From assembly GCA_028095005.1 (NCBI GenBank), contig CM051463.1, positions 82,069,002 to 82,133,001 on the forward strand: a stretch of 64,000 nucleotides of DNA, given 5' to 3'. A program made the translations under genes and the position numbers. Within the stretch, counting starts at the first letter, position 1. Each line of letters begins with the position of its first letter. Below, in pieces: positions 11,530 to 22,526 of the stretch. Origin of the DNA: Rhynchospora pubera (lineage: Eukaryota; Streptophyta; Magnoliopsida; Poales; Cyperaceae). The notes beneath the pieces were generated by a model that was not told the DNA's origin, ran no database searches, and saw only the letters and a list, made by a program, of their open reading frames with translations.

Positions 11530-13588
11530 ATATGCAATCACTATGCAAGTCAACGGGAGAGATAATAAAGCAATAAAATAAAAACTAAAAGTCTAAAACA
11601 CATTCAAACTGACATCAGATTAACCAAACCCTACTGAAATGGTACTGAAATCTAGCATAGCCACCTTATCGAGCTTCAGGTGTCCAGAATGAAATTCACA
11701 ATTTAAAAAAAAAGGAAACGCTAGCTAATCTCTAGAGTTAGTATGATATTTTCTATTTTTGAAAAAATAAGGTCTTTTGTAGAAGAGACCGCCAATTTTA
11801 TTGGCAGACCCAATTTCAACAGTCAAATAAATAAATCTAAAAATAAAGATGAAAAATTAAGCACAAATATGAAAATATACTTGAACACTCAACAAAATGA
11901 ATGATTCATACTCTTGTTCAACTCATTATGCCAATAATAAAACTATTGATCGTTTCCAGTAATAAAACAAACAAACAAGATTAAAGCACAAAAAAATGAA
12001 ACACTATGAAAAATTTACTCTAATTATATACAGTGCGGACAATCACATCAATTATACAGCAGTAGTAAATGATACATTATTTTAAGAACAATACCTATCA
12101 TCTGCATATGAGTACATTCACTTGAAATCAGATGAGGGTTGTTGCATTGGGATAAATCCTCCTTTAGTTTCTCAAGAGCATCAAACGGGGCAAAGGCTAC
12201 CCTAAAAGAGGATAAACCGGAGCCTGAACGCTTTTGAATGAACTAGCTAACCTCAAGCTAGAATACTTGGCAGTAAGAAATATTGATACTGATAAATCAA
12301 GACTTACCTATGGCTCTTCTTTCTGCCCCTCAAACCCCTATACCATAATATTCATACCGAGTACATTTGGCATGATAGGTTAAAGTTAGTGATCACATTC
12401 ACTTATAATATTCATTTTAATCTAAATATTTTAAAATTCGAAATTTTTTAATTTGAAATTTGAAATTTTGAAATTTGAAATTTTAAAATTTGAAATTTTA
12501 AAATTTGAAATTTGAAATTTTGAAATTTTGAAACTTTGAAATTTTAAGGTTTCTTCTCAAGATTTTTCTCTTCAGATAAGATATAATATTTTTTTTGTGT
12601 GTTTGAGGAATGCTCAAATATGGAATGGCAAGTTAGAAAGGTAGTGCTAATCATGTTGACTTCAAAGTTGTTTGGCAATACAAGATCCATAGGTTAGCTC
12701 GTTGATCCAGGAGTCAAACTAAACTTGTGGTTGCCAAACGGCTCCACAAGAACAAGAACAAAAAGAGGAGATGTGATTTGTGTCTCATCAGGAACTCGGA
12801 AATACTTGATTATCTCACCACGTATGTAGTATCCTGGCGTTCTTTAGAATATATCACTATCCTAAAATAATAAGAAATCAATACTGTAAGTTGTTGATTT
12901 ATAATGTGTTTGGTTGCATTAAAAGCTCGAGAAATTCTAAAACCATCGTGCTTAAGACCAGTAATTAAGTAACAAGGTGTAGTTGCAATGAAGAAAAGAA
13001 GATTTTAATTTGAAGTGGAAATGACCTCTCGGAGGTGTATTTCATCCATGTGCCGAAATTCACCCAAGTGACCATTGTAAGTCTCGTCATTCTTCAATTC
13101 CACCAATTAAAGATCAAAGAAAAATTATCTGATTTATTTATTTATTGACTTGCTAGGGACAAATCATATAAAACGAAAAGAAAAAAATAGAAAGAAGGCA
13201 TGAATTACAAACTATGGAATGGCCTTGCGTCGTCTTTAAAAGGGACAACGAAAACTGAGAGAAGGGACCAAAATTAGAATTAAAAAAACCCAAAGTACGG
13301 ATCAAATCAAATTTAAATGCCAATTAATCCATCACTATTTTCTAAATAGATCAATTAAAAAATATAACAAAATGTAAATAAGGATTAGAAAGAGAGAATT
13401 TGAAAAGATCTGGTAATGAATTCCATTGGCTGTAAACCAAAAAAAGGACACTTCTTTCAAGGATGAACTTACGGTTTGAGAACGGATACAAATCTGTTAA
13501 GGACGAAATTTCATGAAGAAATACTAAACCGAAAAGTTCTTCAGCAACAAGTGAAAATATGCAGGGGCAACTTTAGGGTTTATTGGGA
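11530..13588. other. Intergenic DNA with an AT microsatellite
   Basis: No gene seen. About 12430-12545 is a run of gaaatttgaaattttaaa permutations. A single dyad motif of the array family (cggtttgagaacgga, then ctgttaaggacga) occurs at 13472-13505, immediately before the helicase exon-2 scrap. Confidence 0.6.
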
Positions 13589-13741
13589 CAAAGAGAGCTA
13601 TATGGAACACGTACCGATCAAAAGACAAATCAGAGACATATGAAATGTCAATTGACATGAAGCAAAGCATGAAGACAAACCTCAGAACTGAGATGCATAC
13701 CCCAAAACGCGCTGATATCATTCTGATCTCTGAGAGAATTC
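13589..13741 (+). pseudogene. Exon-2 scrap of the broken middle helicase copy
   Basis: Near-identical to copy 1 positions 1191-1342 (caaagagagctatatggaac through gatctctgagagaattc), with a 4-base insertion after ggaacac that breaks the frame. Homology ends abruptly on both sides. The next piece of the same copy starts about 5.8 kb downstream at 19533. Confidence 0.85.
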
Positions 13742-13759
13742 CCAGGTTGGAGGTCATGG

Positions 13760-14700
13760 TATATACTGGTGCATGAATCAATATCAGGATTATGTTCTTC
13801 TTCAATTCAGCGATAACAGACAATAGACAGTTGTTATGTTTATTTTTAATATTTCTTATTATTTGTTAAGAAGGTAAGTCTAAACAATGTTTTTGCTCTA
13901 TTGACTTATGTTAAAATAGTTTGTTTTGGTAAATAAAATAACAGATTTATTTTTTTTAGGGTAAAAAAAATAATAGATTTATTAAGAATTAATAAAGTAC
14001 AGTCTTCTTGACATCATATGATATCAGCTGTTGAACAGAAGCACTTTTCTTTAAACAAGTAACATATTGCAGAGAATATCTCATTGTAAGTAAAATTTGA
14101 ATTGCTGGCAATCATTGAACAATAGAAATTCAATGGCGCTACATTATTAGTCCTTGTAACAGTTCTTTATTAATGATATAAGCATAAAACTGAACATGTT
14201 CTTTTTTTCAATCAAATTAGTTCTGATTGTTCAATAAGGATGAGAAGCTTATCTTTTATTAAAAAAATGTTATCTGGATATTATCAATAAGAATAGGAAA
14301 GAAGCTGTAAAAATATAAAATAAAATTCCACACAACTAAGATTCCCTAAGGCTCACCTCCAGAGATCAGTCAGTCACATGCAATTAATATTTTATTTGTA
14401 TTTTGTGTTTTCGTGGATAGGTTAGAATGTGGTGAAGAGAAGAGGGAGGAGCTTCAAAGCTGTGAATTGTGATTAGTAGTTATCCAGTGTTTTGTCAAAG
14501 TTCATCACGGGTTAGTTAGAATTAAGATTTGTATATATGTTCAAATTTCAGAGTAATCATGCCAAGTGCTATCTCAAAATCAAAGAAGCTACTTAGTTTG
14601 ATTTTTCATTTGTCCAGTGCTTTGTCGTGATCCAGTGTTATTATGATTTTCATTTCTCCAGTTGTTTTGTCATGAACAGTGACAGAGTAATTATGTGAGT
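13760..14700. other. Intergenic or intron-like DNA, no gene seen
   Basis: AT-rich, with no recognisable ORF. It precedes an exon-like segment and could be intron sequence of the same unidentified gene fragment. Confidence 0.5.
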
Positions 14701-14715
14701 GATCTTTTCTGTCAG

Positions 14716-14952
14716 GATCCCAAGTCCCAACATCATAGGCTGATAGAGATTAAAGACAACATTGACTTAGTCAAATTGATGAGGTCGATTGAGGAAGGGA
14801 AAAGAAGAAAACAGCAGCTGGGACCTGTTAGAGCTGTACATATGACAGGTGGGACCAAGAGTGTTAATTTGAACAGAAAAGTAGTGGCGGCTGTTAACTT
14901 AGTAACAACTGACAATTCGGCCCAGGGTTTTAAAATTAACAGAGAAGAATAA
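14716..14952 (+). pseudogene. Orphan terminal-exon-like ORF, unidentified
   Basis: After ttttctgtcag, a good acceptor, the frame reads DPKSQHHRLIEIKDNIDLVK, then a basic helix-like stretch with EEGKRRKQQ, and ends KINREE before TAA at 14950-14952. Composition is protein-like (charged, balanced), unlike nearby AT-rich noise. I do not recognise the family. No upstream exon was found, so it is either the last exon of a lost gene carried in with this block or part of a gene whose other exons I cannot see. Confidence 0.4.
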
Positions 14953-16083
14953 GAAAGGGGTGACGCGGCCTGGGAACACTGCATTTCTTCTTGGATGCTC
15001 TAGCTCAGTGGAATTACAGAAAGATACAAGTAATTGGTGAATGTAATTTCTTATTTTTACTTTCAAATATTCTTGTTAGCTATATAAGCTTGTGGCAGGA
15101 CAAATATAAATTTTATGCGAGATCTGAAACCTGAAAACTATTATCATCATTTTTTTTTGCTTATTCCTGTTATTTATTGTAAATTTTCATTTCCAGTCAA
15201 TTTGCTTATCGAATCTTATACAAATCTTATCGTTTATTCCACTTATTCTATCTCTTATCTTATTTCTATTCAATTTCGGTTCTTTTCTTCAACTTGGATC
15301 AAACCTCAACTGGTTTGGCCATGTATCTTGTATCAGTCAAGCTTTCTGTAGCGTTTTCTGTTTCTCAGCAATCAGAGTCGTGACATTTTCAAAACCAAGA
15401 GATCTACTTTATTTAATTATGCCAGTACCATTCCTACAAAATAGCTTCTTTGATTTTTATTTGTCTACCAGCGCTGCTTTGGTCTGTTGCTTCAATGTAT
15501 TACGATAAAATATTTTGCCTTTATATCATTGTGATGAGTTCACAGTCTACTGTTTAGTATGTTGGTTTTAGTCTAACAAAAACGTGTTCATGTTTCTCAA
15601 TTCAGCTAATTATACAAATGTATGGTGTGGCAGATGGATCAAGTACTGAATAATGCTTTATTATGTCTAATATCTTTCGACACTAGACAATTGAAAACAT
15701 AGAAATTGCAAAAAATTCTCTATAACAAGAACTATTTGGTTCTAATGGAACACTTAATATTCAGTTATAAAGATAATCAAATGATTGTTTTACTTTGGAT
15801 CTAATTTATTTTCAATATATATACATGTGTAGTTACCTACTGCTCGAAGATTAATTTTCATTAAATGGGTCAAACGATGTAAGATCCTCTTTAAAGGCTG
15901 CAAGGCCCTGTTAATTTCTACTAGGCTGTTTCTTCAAAAAAGAATTTCTACTAGGCTGGAAGTAAAATTGAAGCTACTGAGACAGTACTATTAAAATACA
16001 GAACTCGCTTTCATCATTATGTTAATTTGCTAATTAAAATCAATCTCTTCCTCTCTCTCTTAATTTCTCCCCCAATTCCATAC
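14953..16083. other. Intergenic DNA, no feature seen
   Basis: AT-rich. The ORF at 15115-15351 has no domain resemblance. Confidence 0.55.
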
Positions 16084-16800
16084 CAACGGTTTGAGAACAG
16101 ATGCAAAATTGTTAAGCACGAAAGAAACGATACAATTCAGGTTTGTGCAGAATCCATTGAGAACGGAATTGAGAAATCAGGTTTTGTTTATAAAACTTGT
16201 CTGCACAATCCGTTGAAAACAGAATTGAACAGCAGTGGGATCTGTTTGAGAACAGATGAAAATCCATTGAGGACGGAAGTGAATGGAATTCAGGATAATA
16301 AACTTTGTGCACGATCCGTTGAGAGCGGAATTGAACAGTAGTGGAATCTGTCGAGAACGGATGAAAATCCGTTGAGGACGGGAGTGAATAGAGCTCAAGA
16401 TTATAAAACTTTCTACACGATCCGTTGAGAACGGATCTCAATACGTTGATAACGGAATTGAGCAGTAGCGGGATCCATGGAGAACGGATGAATATCCGTT
16501 GAGGACTGAAGTGAATAGAATTCAGGTTTTTAAAACTTTATGCACGATCCGTTGAGAACGGATCTCAATACGTTGAGAGCGGAATTGAACAGCAGTGGGA
16601 TCCATTGAGAACGGATGAACGTCCGTTGTGGACGAAAGTAAATAGAATTCGTGGTTATAAAACTTTCTGCATGATCCGTTGAGAACGGAATTGAACAGCA
16701 GTGGAATCCGTTTAGAACAGATGAAAATCCGTTGAGGACGGAAATGGATAGGATTGAGGCTTTCAAAACTTTCTGCACAATAAGTTGAGAACGGAAGTGC
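16084..16800. repeat. Dyad-symmetric repeat array 2, higher-order 106/127-bp units
   Basis: About 20 copies of tccgttgagaacgga or variants. Higher-order units start at about 16151, 16207, 16313, 16419, 16546, 16673 and 16780. Spacings are 56, 106, 106, 127, 127 and 107 bp. The 127-bp form carries one extra 21-bp dyad (about gatctcaatacgttgag). Each unit also contains gaacagcagtgg and ataaaactttctgcac. The overlapping open frames on both strands come from the repeat. Confidence 0.85.
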
Positions 16801-16898
16801 CAATTCCCTTGCTTGCTTTCTCTACAAATTGATCGCCTCTCATGTTTCATGTTCCCTCTGCCTTCCCTCTTTCTCTATAGAGAGAAGGAAGAACTGAA

Positions 16899-17000
16899 GG
16901 AGGGTCGTTTTTCAAAGACCTCGGCGCCAGCTTTGGCCTTCTCTCCGGCCTCCTCTCGCTTCCTGGGCCCCACTCAGCCTCTGCCGCCCCTGGCTCGTAT
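16899..17000 (+). pseudogene. Exon-like fragment B, second copy of the FFKDLG fragment
   Basis: Frame reading GGSFFKDLGASFGLLSGLLS, homologous to fragment A (9766-9930) at DNA level through ttcctgggcccc and gcccctggctcgta. It sits just after dyad array 2 with the same junction sequence. The reading then passes into a gtatgtacatacatac microsatellite, so the fragment is truncated. Family assignment (NFD4-like transporter) is tentative. Confidence 0.35.
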
Positions 17001-17004
17001 GTAC

Positions 17005-19532
17005 GTATGTACATACATACATACATACGCGCCTCTCTCTTCTCTTCTCTTCTCAATTCATTTTTTATTTGATTTTGATAAAGTTAGGAGTAACATAATT
17101 AGTTCCATTTCCAGGTATTAGCTGAGATACCCAACGTTATTGAAGAGAAAATTTTATGGTTATTAAGTTCTGGTCTGGTTTGAGTGTGTACCAACTAAAA
17201 TCTAACCTTTACGTCCTAGTATTGCATAACTAAATTTTACAGTTTTAATTGTTACTTTACTTGATATTAATTGTTCAAACTTCATTCTAGCTTTGTTCTT
17301 AATATCTAAGCACCTTCACATCCTCCTCAATCTAATTACATATGCATAAGTGTGTGTGTGCTGCAAATTTCCAAATTAACCCAAGAGATAGAGGTAAAGA
17401 TATGAAGTGGTGTAATCAGATTATGTGGGAAATTGAATAGAAAGTGTTGATCTTTAGAGTTAAGTTTCCATGGAATTTCTTTCTCTCTTTTCCTTTCTTC
17501 TACCTAGTCTGGTCGACCATGGTGCAGCTTGAGACATCATCTCACCATAGTTAATTTGTGATATGGCCTGAGGCATCGCCTAAATTTGTGCTGGATTTGG
17601 CATACTCAATTGACTGTGCTAATAATTTAGTTAAATAAATGAAACGCTGCCCAAATATTGCTAGATCGATATTTGTCATAATCCCAGGGTCTTTTGTGTA
17701 ATAATTCATGTCTAAATTGGTATTTACTTCCTTGCTTCTGGATCAGATGTGGTTCTCAAAATTCTAAAGGCTGTAGTACAATGACACCTTCTGAAGGTTC
17801 TTGATGCCTCCTATAGTTTAGTTTCTTTTGCAATTTTATTATATCATCAGCCCAAAGTGTATAAGGACAGAAATTGAAGGAAATGTTGCTCAATTTTAGC
17901 TAGATTTATAGTCTCTTTAAAAGTCAGGACTAAGATGTAAAAATTAAGACTTCGTCAATGATCCTTGCCTTTATCAAATACATACCTGAAGCATGTAGGT
18001 TATCTACCCTTTTGTATGGTTTTATAGACTAATAGCAGAATAGAGTCAGATCTTAAGTTGTTGACAACCACACTGATAATGTAATTATACAACTAAATTG
18101 CAAAATGGAGTTTTCTATGGTCCTTTGCACAAAATTTCAGTCTTGTAGTAATCTTGTAATGTCTGGTGGGTCAAAACACATAGAGGCACCACCTGAGAGG
18201 AATATCTGGCTCACTGCCCAATTTAATTGTGCCATGAATGTAAAGTTCAATCATAATACCCCTCTATAAAGTTGATACAATTATTTGACCTTTCTGGACC
18301 AAAATGGAAAAGACAGTCATGATAACATTTCAGATTGATGTGCAGTAACTTGTTTCTTTTTGATATGTAATGAGTAGTCCCTTGATTTGCCATTCACGCA
18401 TACTCTGACCAAATAGCTTGACTCTGGACTAATGTGTACAAGTGTTGATATGTTCATGAGCTGATGGATGCCTTAGTTCAATTGCTTGGATTCTCTTTGC
18501 TTCAGGATTGGAGTTATATAGACGTTAGAATTAGCTACATAAGAACACAACTTCTGATATTGAAATGAGAAAATTTTCCTTTTTCTGGTATAATTGAATG
18601 ATCAAGATTCATGTACAAAAGGGGCATGTTAAGGTCTGATATAGTTGTATTCTTCACTTACAGTAAGGAAAATGAATTTCTTGTATAAAACCACATCTTT
18701 TCCAATTACTTGATAACAAAAATGAAAACTGGAGGGCCCTGAAGTAAGAATAAGTAGTGGTACTGTAAGTATTGAAGAGCCTCAGTTCACTCAATAGAAC
18801 ATTTATCATGATTGTGTTATACATAATAGTATTATCATGGTTATTATCAGTATATTATAAGACATATGGAGATGATACATGAAAGAAGGTTTGTCTGATC
18901 TTATGGCCTGGTGAGTCATGGACTGTAAGTTAGTATAGCAGTTCAGTTAGAGACTTGAATAACAACTAATAGGAATGGTTCATTCAAAACCTTTCTGGTG
19001 CTGAGTATTGTTACTTTTTTCAAGACTAGAAAGTTGAGTAAGGACGGTTTAAGTAAAATTTGTGTTCTCAGGTAATAAGGTAAAATTGAAGGGTTTACTA
19101 GAAATTGTTAAGGTTAAGTTTGTCAGACTGAAAAATTATGATGTCTTGATGAGTGACTACACAAATACAGTAAAAGCATGGGCGTATTCTTGTATAATAA
19201 TCATAAGCATATCCTTGTAAGTTAGTATAGCAGTTCTGGCTGGACCCGCTTTCATTTTCAGAACTTGCCTAAACCCAAAAGGAGGGGTACAGCTAGCAGC
19301 TCGATCAACAAAAGGCCTCCACTGCACAGTTTCTTCTGACGGTCGCCGCTCTTTTCCATCACGCATCTGGTCTTCTTTAAAAAAAAAAGGCTGGGCTTTT
19401 CTCTTAAATTTGATTTCATAACCTTGATGACGGAACTATTATATTTTTTTCATTTAATGCATCTTTTTTGTGCTCTCTCTCATTGTTTGACTATTATTGA
19501 CAACCAATTCTAAGTTATGGAACTTAATAGAG
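17005..19532. other. Intergenic or intron-like DNA, no gene supported
   Basis: Starts with a TACA microsatellite and a TCTCT tract (about 17005-17050). No exon with protein resemblance was found. A minus-strand ORF at 19157-19366 has a protein-like stretch (VDRAASCTPPFGFRQVLKM), but no family is recognised and no splice context is clear. Confidence 0.5.
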
Positions 19533-19931
19533 GCAGTAATGTGAGTTTCTCTCGAGCTGGTTTTATGATGTGATTATCTAATTTTCTATTGTTTTTCTGA
19601 AAGGTTCATCACATTTATTTCTTTGTGCTAGGAATTTGATGGATGTTGTACATGTTCAAACCGTACCTACCAAAATACACAAGATGAAATAAGCAATTTT
19701 AATCTTAATGCATCACAGTCCGAAGCTGCAGCAAGCTGTATTTCAGCAAGCGACTGTAGTCTGTAGGTGCACATCCTCAGTAGAGCTTGTGTGGGGCCCA
19801 CCTGGTACAGGAAAAACAAGAACAGTTGGTGCTATACTAAAATTTCTCCTGGCAAAGACATGCAGAACACTGACATGTACACCAACCAACACCGCTATGA
19901 GTATCATGCAAGTAGCTTCTAATCTGCTGTA
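19533..19931 (+). pseudogene. Exon 2/3 scrap of the broken middle helicase copy
   Basis: Matches copy 1 1818-2207: end of exon 2, intron, and exon 3 through Walker A (GPPGTGKTRT). A 7-base duplication, tctgtag, at about 19757-19766 creates a frameshift and in-frame stop before Walker A. A 6-base insertion follows near 19898. At 19931 the sequence jumps straight into the family 3' flank (copy 1 about 6385), so about 4.2 kb holding the rest of the gene has been deleted. Confidence 0.9.
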
Positions 19932-21488
19932 ATCTGGCTGGTACTATTTGACATTTCCGTTCCATTTCGGGAAGCGTAGTACAATTAGCAAATTAGTAGT
20001 CAATACTTTTTTTATGTAGCTTTGCATTATGATTAGATGTAGTTTGAACTTAAATTAAATGCACTATATTAATATCATCTCATATGTTTGCATAATTTGT
20101 TGTTCGACATACGTTATGTGTGTGGTGAAATTAAATTTTCCTTGTTTTGTGAAGGTTAAAGATCGTGATAATTTGTCCTAGTCCTAGACTATATAGAAAT
20201 GGATCTCATTATAAAATGTTCGAATTCTGACCAGGTTAAAGATCGTGATAATTTGTACAATAAATTGACCAAAAGTAATCAGTTTCATCATTGTATTGTG
20301 GGAAGTACGTGGCAAGTGGCAACTGTCTTGCTTTCTTTTCAATAGTCTGTCCTTCGCGGGAATTCTGATCAGTATAGTGATGGATCTCTTTTCAATAGTC
20401 TGTCCTTCGTGTTCGTTTCGTTTGTGTGTTTTGAATGATGTATGAAATAATTGTGGGCGTCTAGTGATTTCAAAAACATTAAATTTGATTCCTTCAACTA
20501 ACCTAGTCAAACGGAAATAAACACAAGGGCAAAAATCTGAGGGGAAAAAAAAATGAAGTAATCGGGATTAAAGATCAATCAGTTTGAGAATATCAACATT
20601 TTGTTTAACTCTTTTTTTTTTTTTTTTGAGGACGGATTATGCTGCACCATTTGTAAGAGACTTTCTTGAACTTCATTAACTTGTACTCTAATTTTAAAGA
20701 AAATTAATAAATAAAAATTATGGGTCTGTCCCACGAGTATGACATGTGGCAAGAATCTATCGTACGTGCTTTGCTATATCAAACAAGCATATATATGTGC
20801 TATGCAAACAAATGACACATCGTATCAAACTTCATTTCCTACTCACAAATATACCACGGTAGACCCACAGTATCTTGTTACTAATGCTCCTTTTGCATTG
20901 AACTTAAATGCATTATTTATTTATTTATAAACTTTTTAACTTTTAAGCAGAGGACCAAGCCAATCGTATTTTCAAGAACACAAATAGACTTTTCGATATG
21001 CTTGTTACTTTTTTTTTAGTACCGCGAAGTTGGAGAAAGAGAAAAAAAAATAGGAAAAAATTAATCAAATCAATTGTAATAGACACAATTTTATTATGTT
21101 GACTTCTTTAATTCCGTACGAAAAGAACTTCAAATTTATCACATTTTGTGCACGATTTTTGAAAAAAAAACAGTTTATAAATTGTAATTTGAATTTTGTT
21201 TTGGAAAACATTAATGCACAATGTACAATTAATCCGGTGACCAACAAGCTCTTTGAATTTATTTATCGGTTAAAAAAAAGCACATTTTAAGTTCTAGAAA
21301 AGATACGTAACTAATCTTATAGGGGCTGTTTAGATGTTGTAGGAATTTGGAGAATTTGCAATTTTAGGCATAAATTTATTGAGAAGTGTGTAACTTTGTG
21401 AAAAGTTTAAATTATTTATAATAAATTTGGCGTAACCCCATCCAATCGCCCCATAGAAATAAAAGAAACCAGAAACTAAAATTGGGCC
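19932..21488. other. 3' flank of the broken helicase copy
   Basis: Homologous to 6385-7905 behind copy 1. It carries a local tandem duplication (ttttcaatagtctgtccttcg at about 20335 and 20391, period about 57) that copy 1 lacks. The ORFs here are noise. Confidence 0.75.
21322..21452. mobile_element. Tourist-like MITE (member 3)
   Basis: 131 bp from ggggctgtttagatg to catccaatcgcccc, flanked by ata on both sides. Copy 1's flank (about 7869) has the uninterrupted site ctaatatagaaataaaag, so the insertion came after the duplication. Confidence 0.8.
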
Positions 21489-22085
21489 TCGGATTCTAAT
21501 TTAAATTTCTACATATGGTCTTCTTTTTTTTTTCTTTTTTTTTTTGGAAAACCCAGATGGTCTCAAACAGGCAGCTCAGCTACGACTGTATTCAACGGAT
21601 GCAGTAGCCAGTAGGGGTCAGACTGTAGAGAAAACGAAAGAACCACTCATAGCGTACCAAGTGTCCGTCCTGCTCGTACTAGTGTCAGCGCACGTATAAC
21701 AGAGTTGTACCCCGTCGCATCATATGAACAAACTTAATGCACCCGGTGCAAGCATAATCGTCGTCGTTAGAAAAATGCGGGACCCAACTCTCAGTTACCT
21801 AAAGAGTATATTTTTCTCCTGGTCCGCTTCTTGTCTACATAATAATCCATCCAGTCTCTCCCAAGTCCCAACGGCACCTGGGCCCGTTTTTGTCGCTATT
21901 GAAAGGCCCCGAACGGTTACGACTCTGCTTAAATCGATCTCAGCCGTCCAGATCCCACTATGGAGGTCGCATATTCCTCCACGTGGTCCGACGAAACCTT
22001 TACGACTTACGAGAAGAGAATGCAGCGGAGCGGAGCACGAAAGGGGAATTGAGGACTCTGAAAGTGGGACCCACAAAAAGGAACG

Positions 22086-22309
22086 CCATAAAACCTGGAA
22101 CTGCATCCTCTGGATGGCCATCCATGGATGGTTTTCGATCTCAGCCGTCTGATTTAATCTCAATGGCTATAGATGCCCCGTGCATGATACCTGGATTGAT
22201 ATGCCCGAAAAGATCTAGCCGTTGAGATTAAATCGGACGGCTCGGATCGAAAGACGTCCACTGGATGGTTGAAGACAACCATCCAGAGGATACTCTCCCC
22301 ATAAAACCT
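22086..22309. mobile_element. Mutator-like foldback MITE upstream of helicase copy 2
   Basis: Direct repeats ccataaaacct at 22086-22096 and 22299-22309 flank a 202-bp foldback. The arms start atcctctggatgg and continue through ttcgatct(c)agccgtc(t/c)gatttaatctcaa. The centre (gtgcatgatacctggattga) matches the two elements at 53434-53906. It ends about 220 bp before the copy 2 ATG, inside the promoter or 5'UTR. Confidence 0.7.
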
Positions 22310-22526
22310 TACTACCAACTTAAGTATAGTAGTAGCAATTAGCAAACACAGTTTAGTGCGCTGTGCGCTTTGGTTTCCATTTCCACTTTTAGTCCCTTCC
22401 CTTCCCTTCCCTTTCAAGTTCCAACGAAGTGAAGTCAAGTGTCTCTCTCCACAAAGTAAAACCCTCATTCCCTGTTTCTCTCCACTCGATAGTGTTGTGT
22501 TGTCTTAATTTCTATTTCTATAGAAA

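Noticed and set aside
16027..16850. Several overlapping ORFs on both strands
   Set aside because: The dyad repeat lacks stops in several frames; the peptides just repeat the unit.
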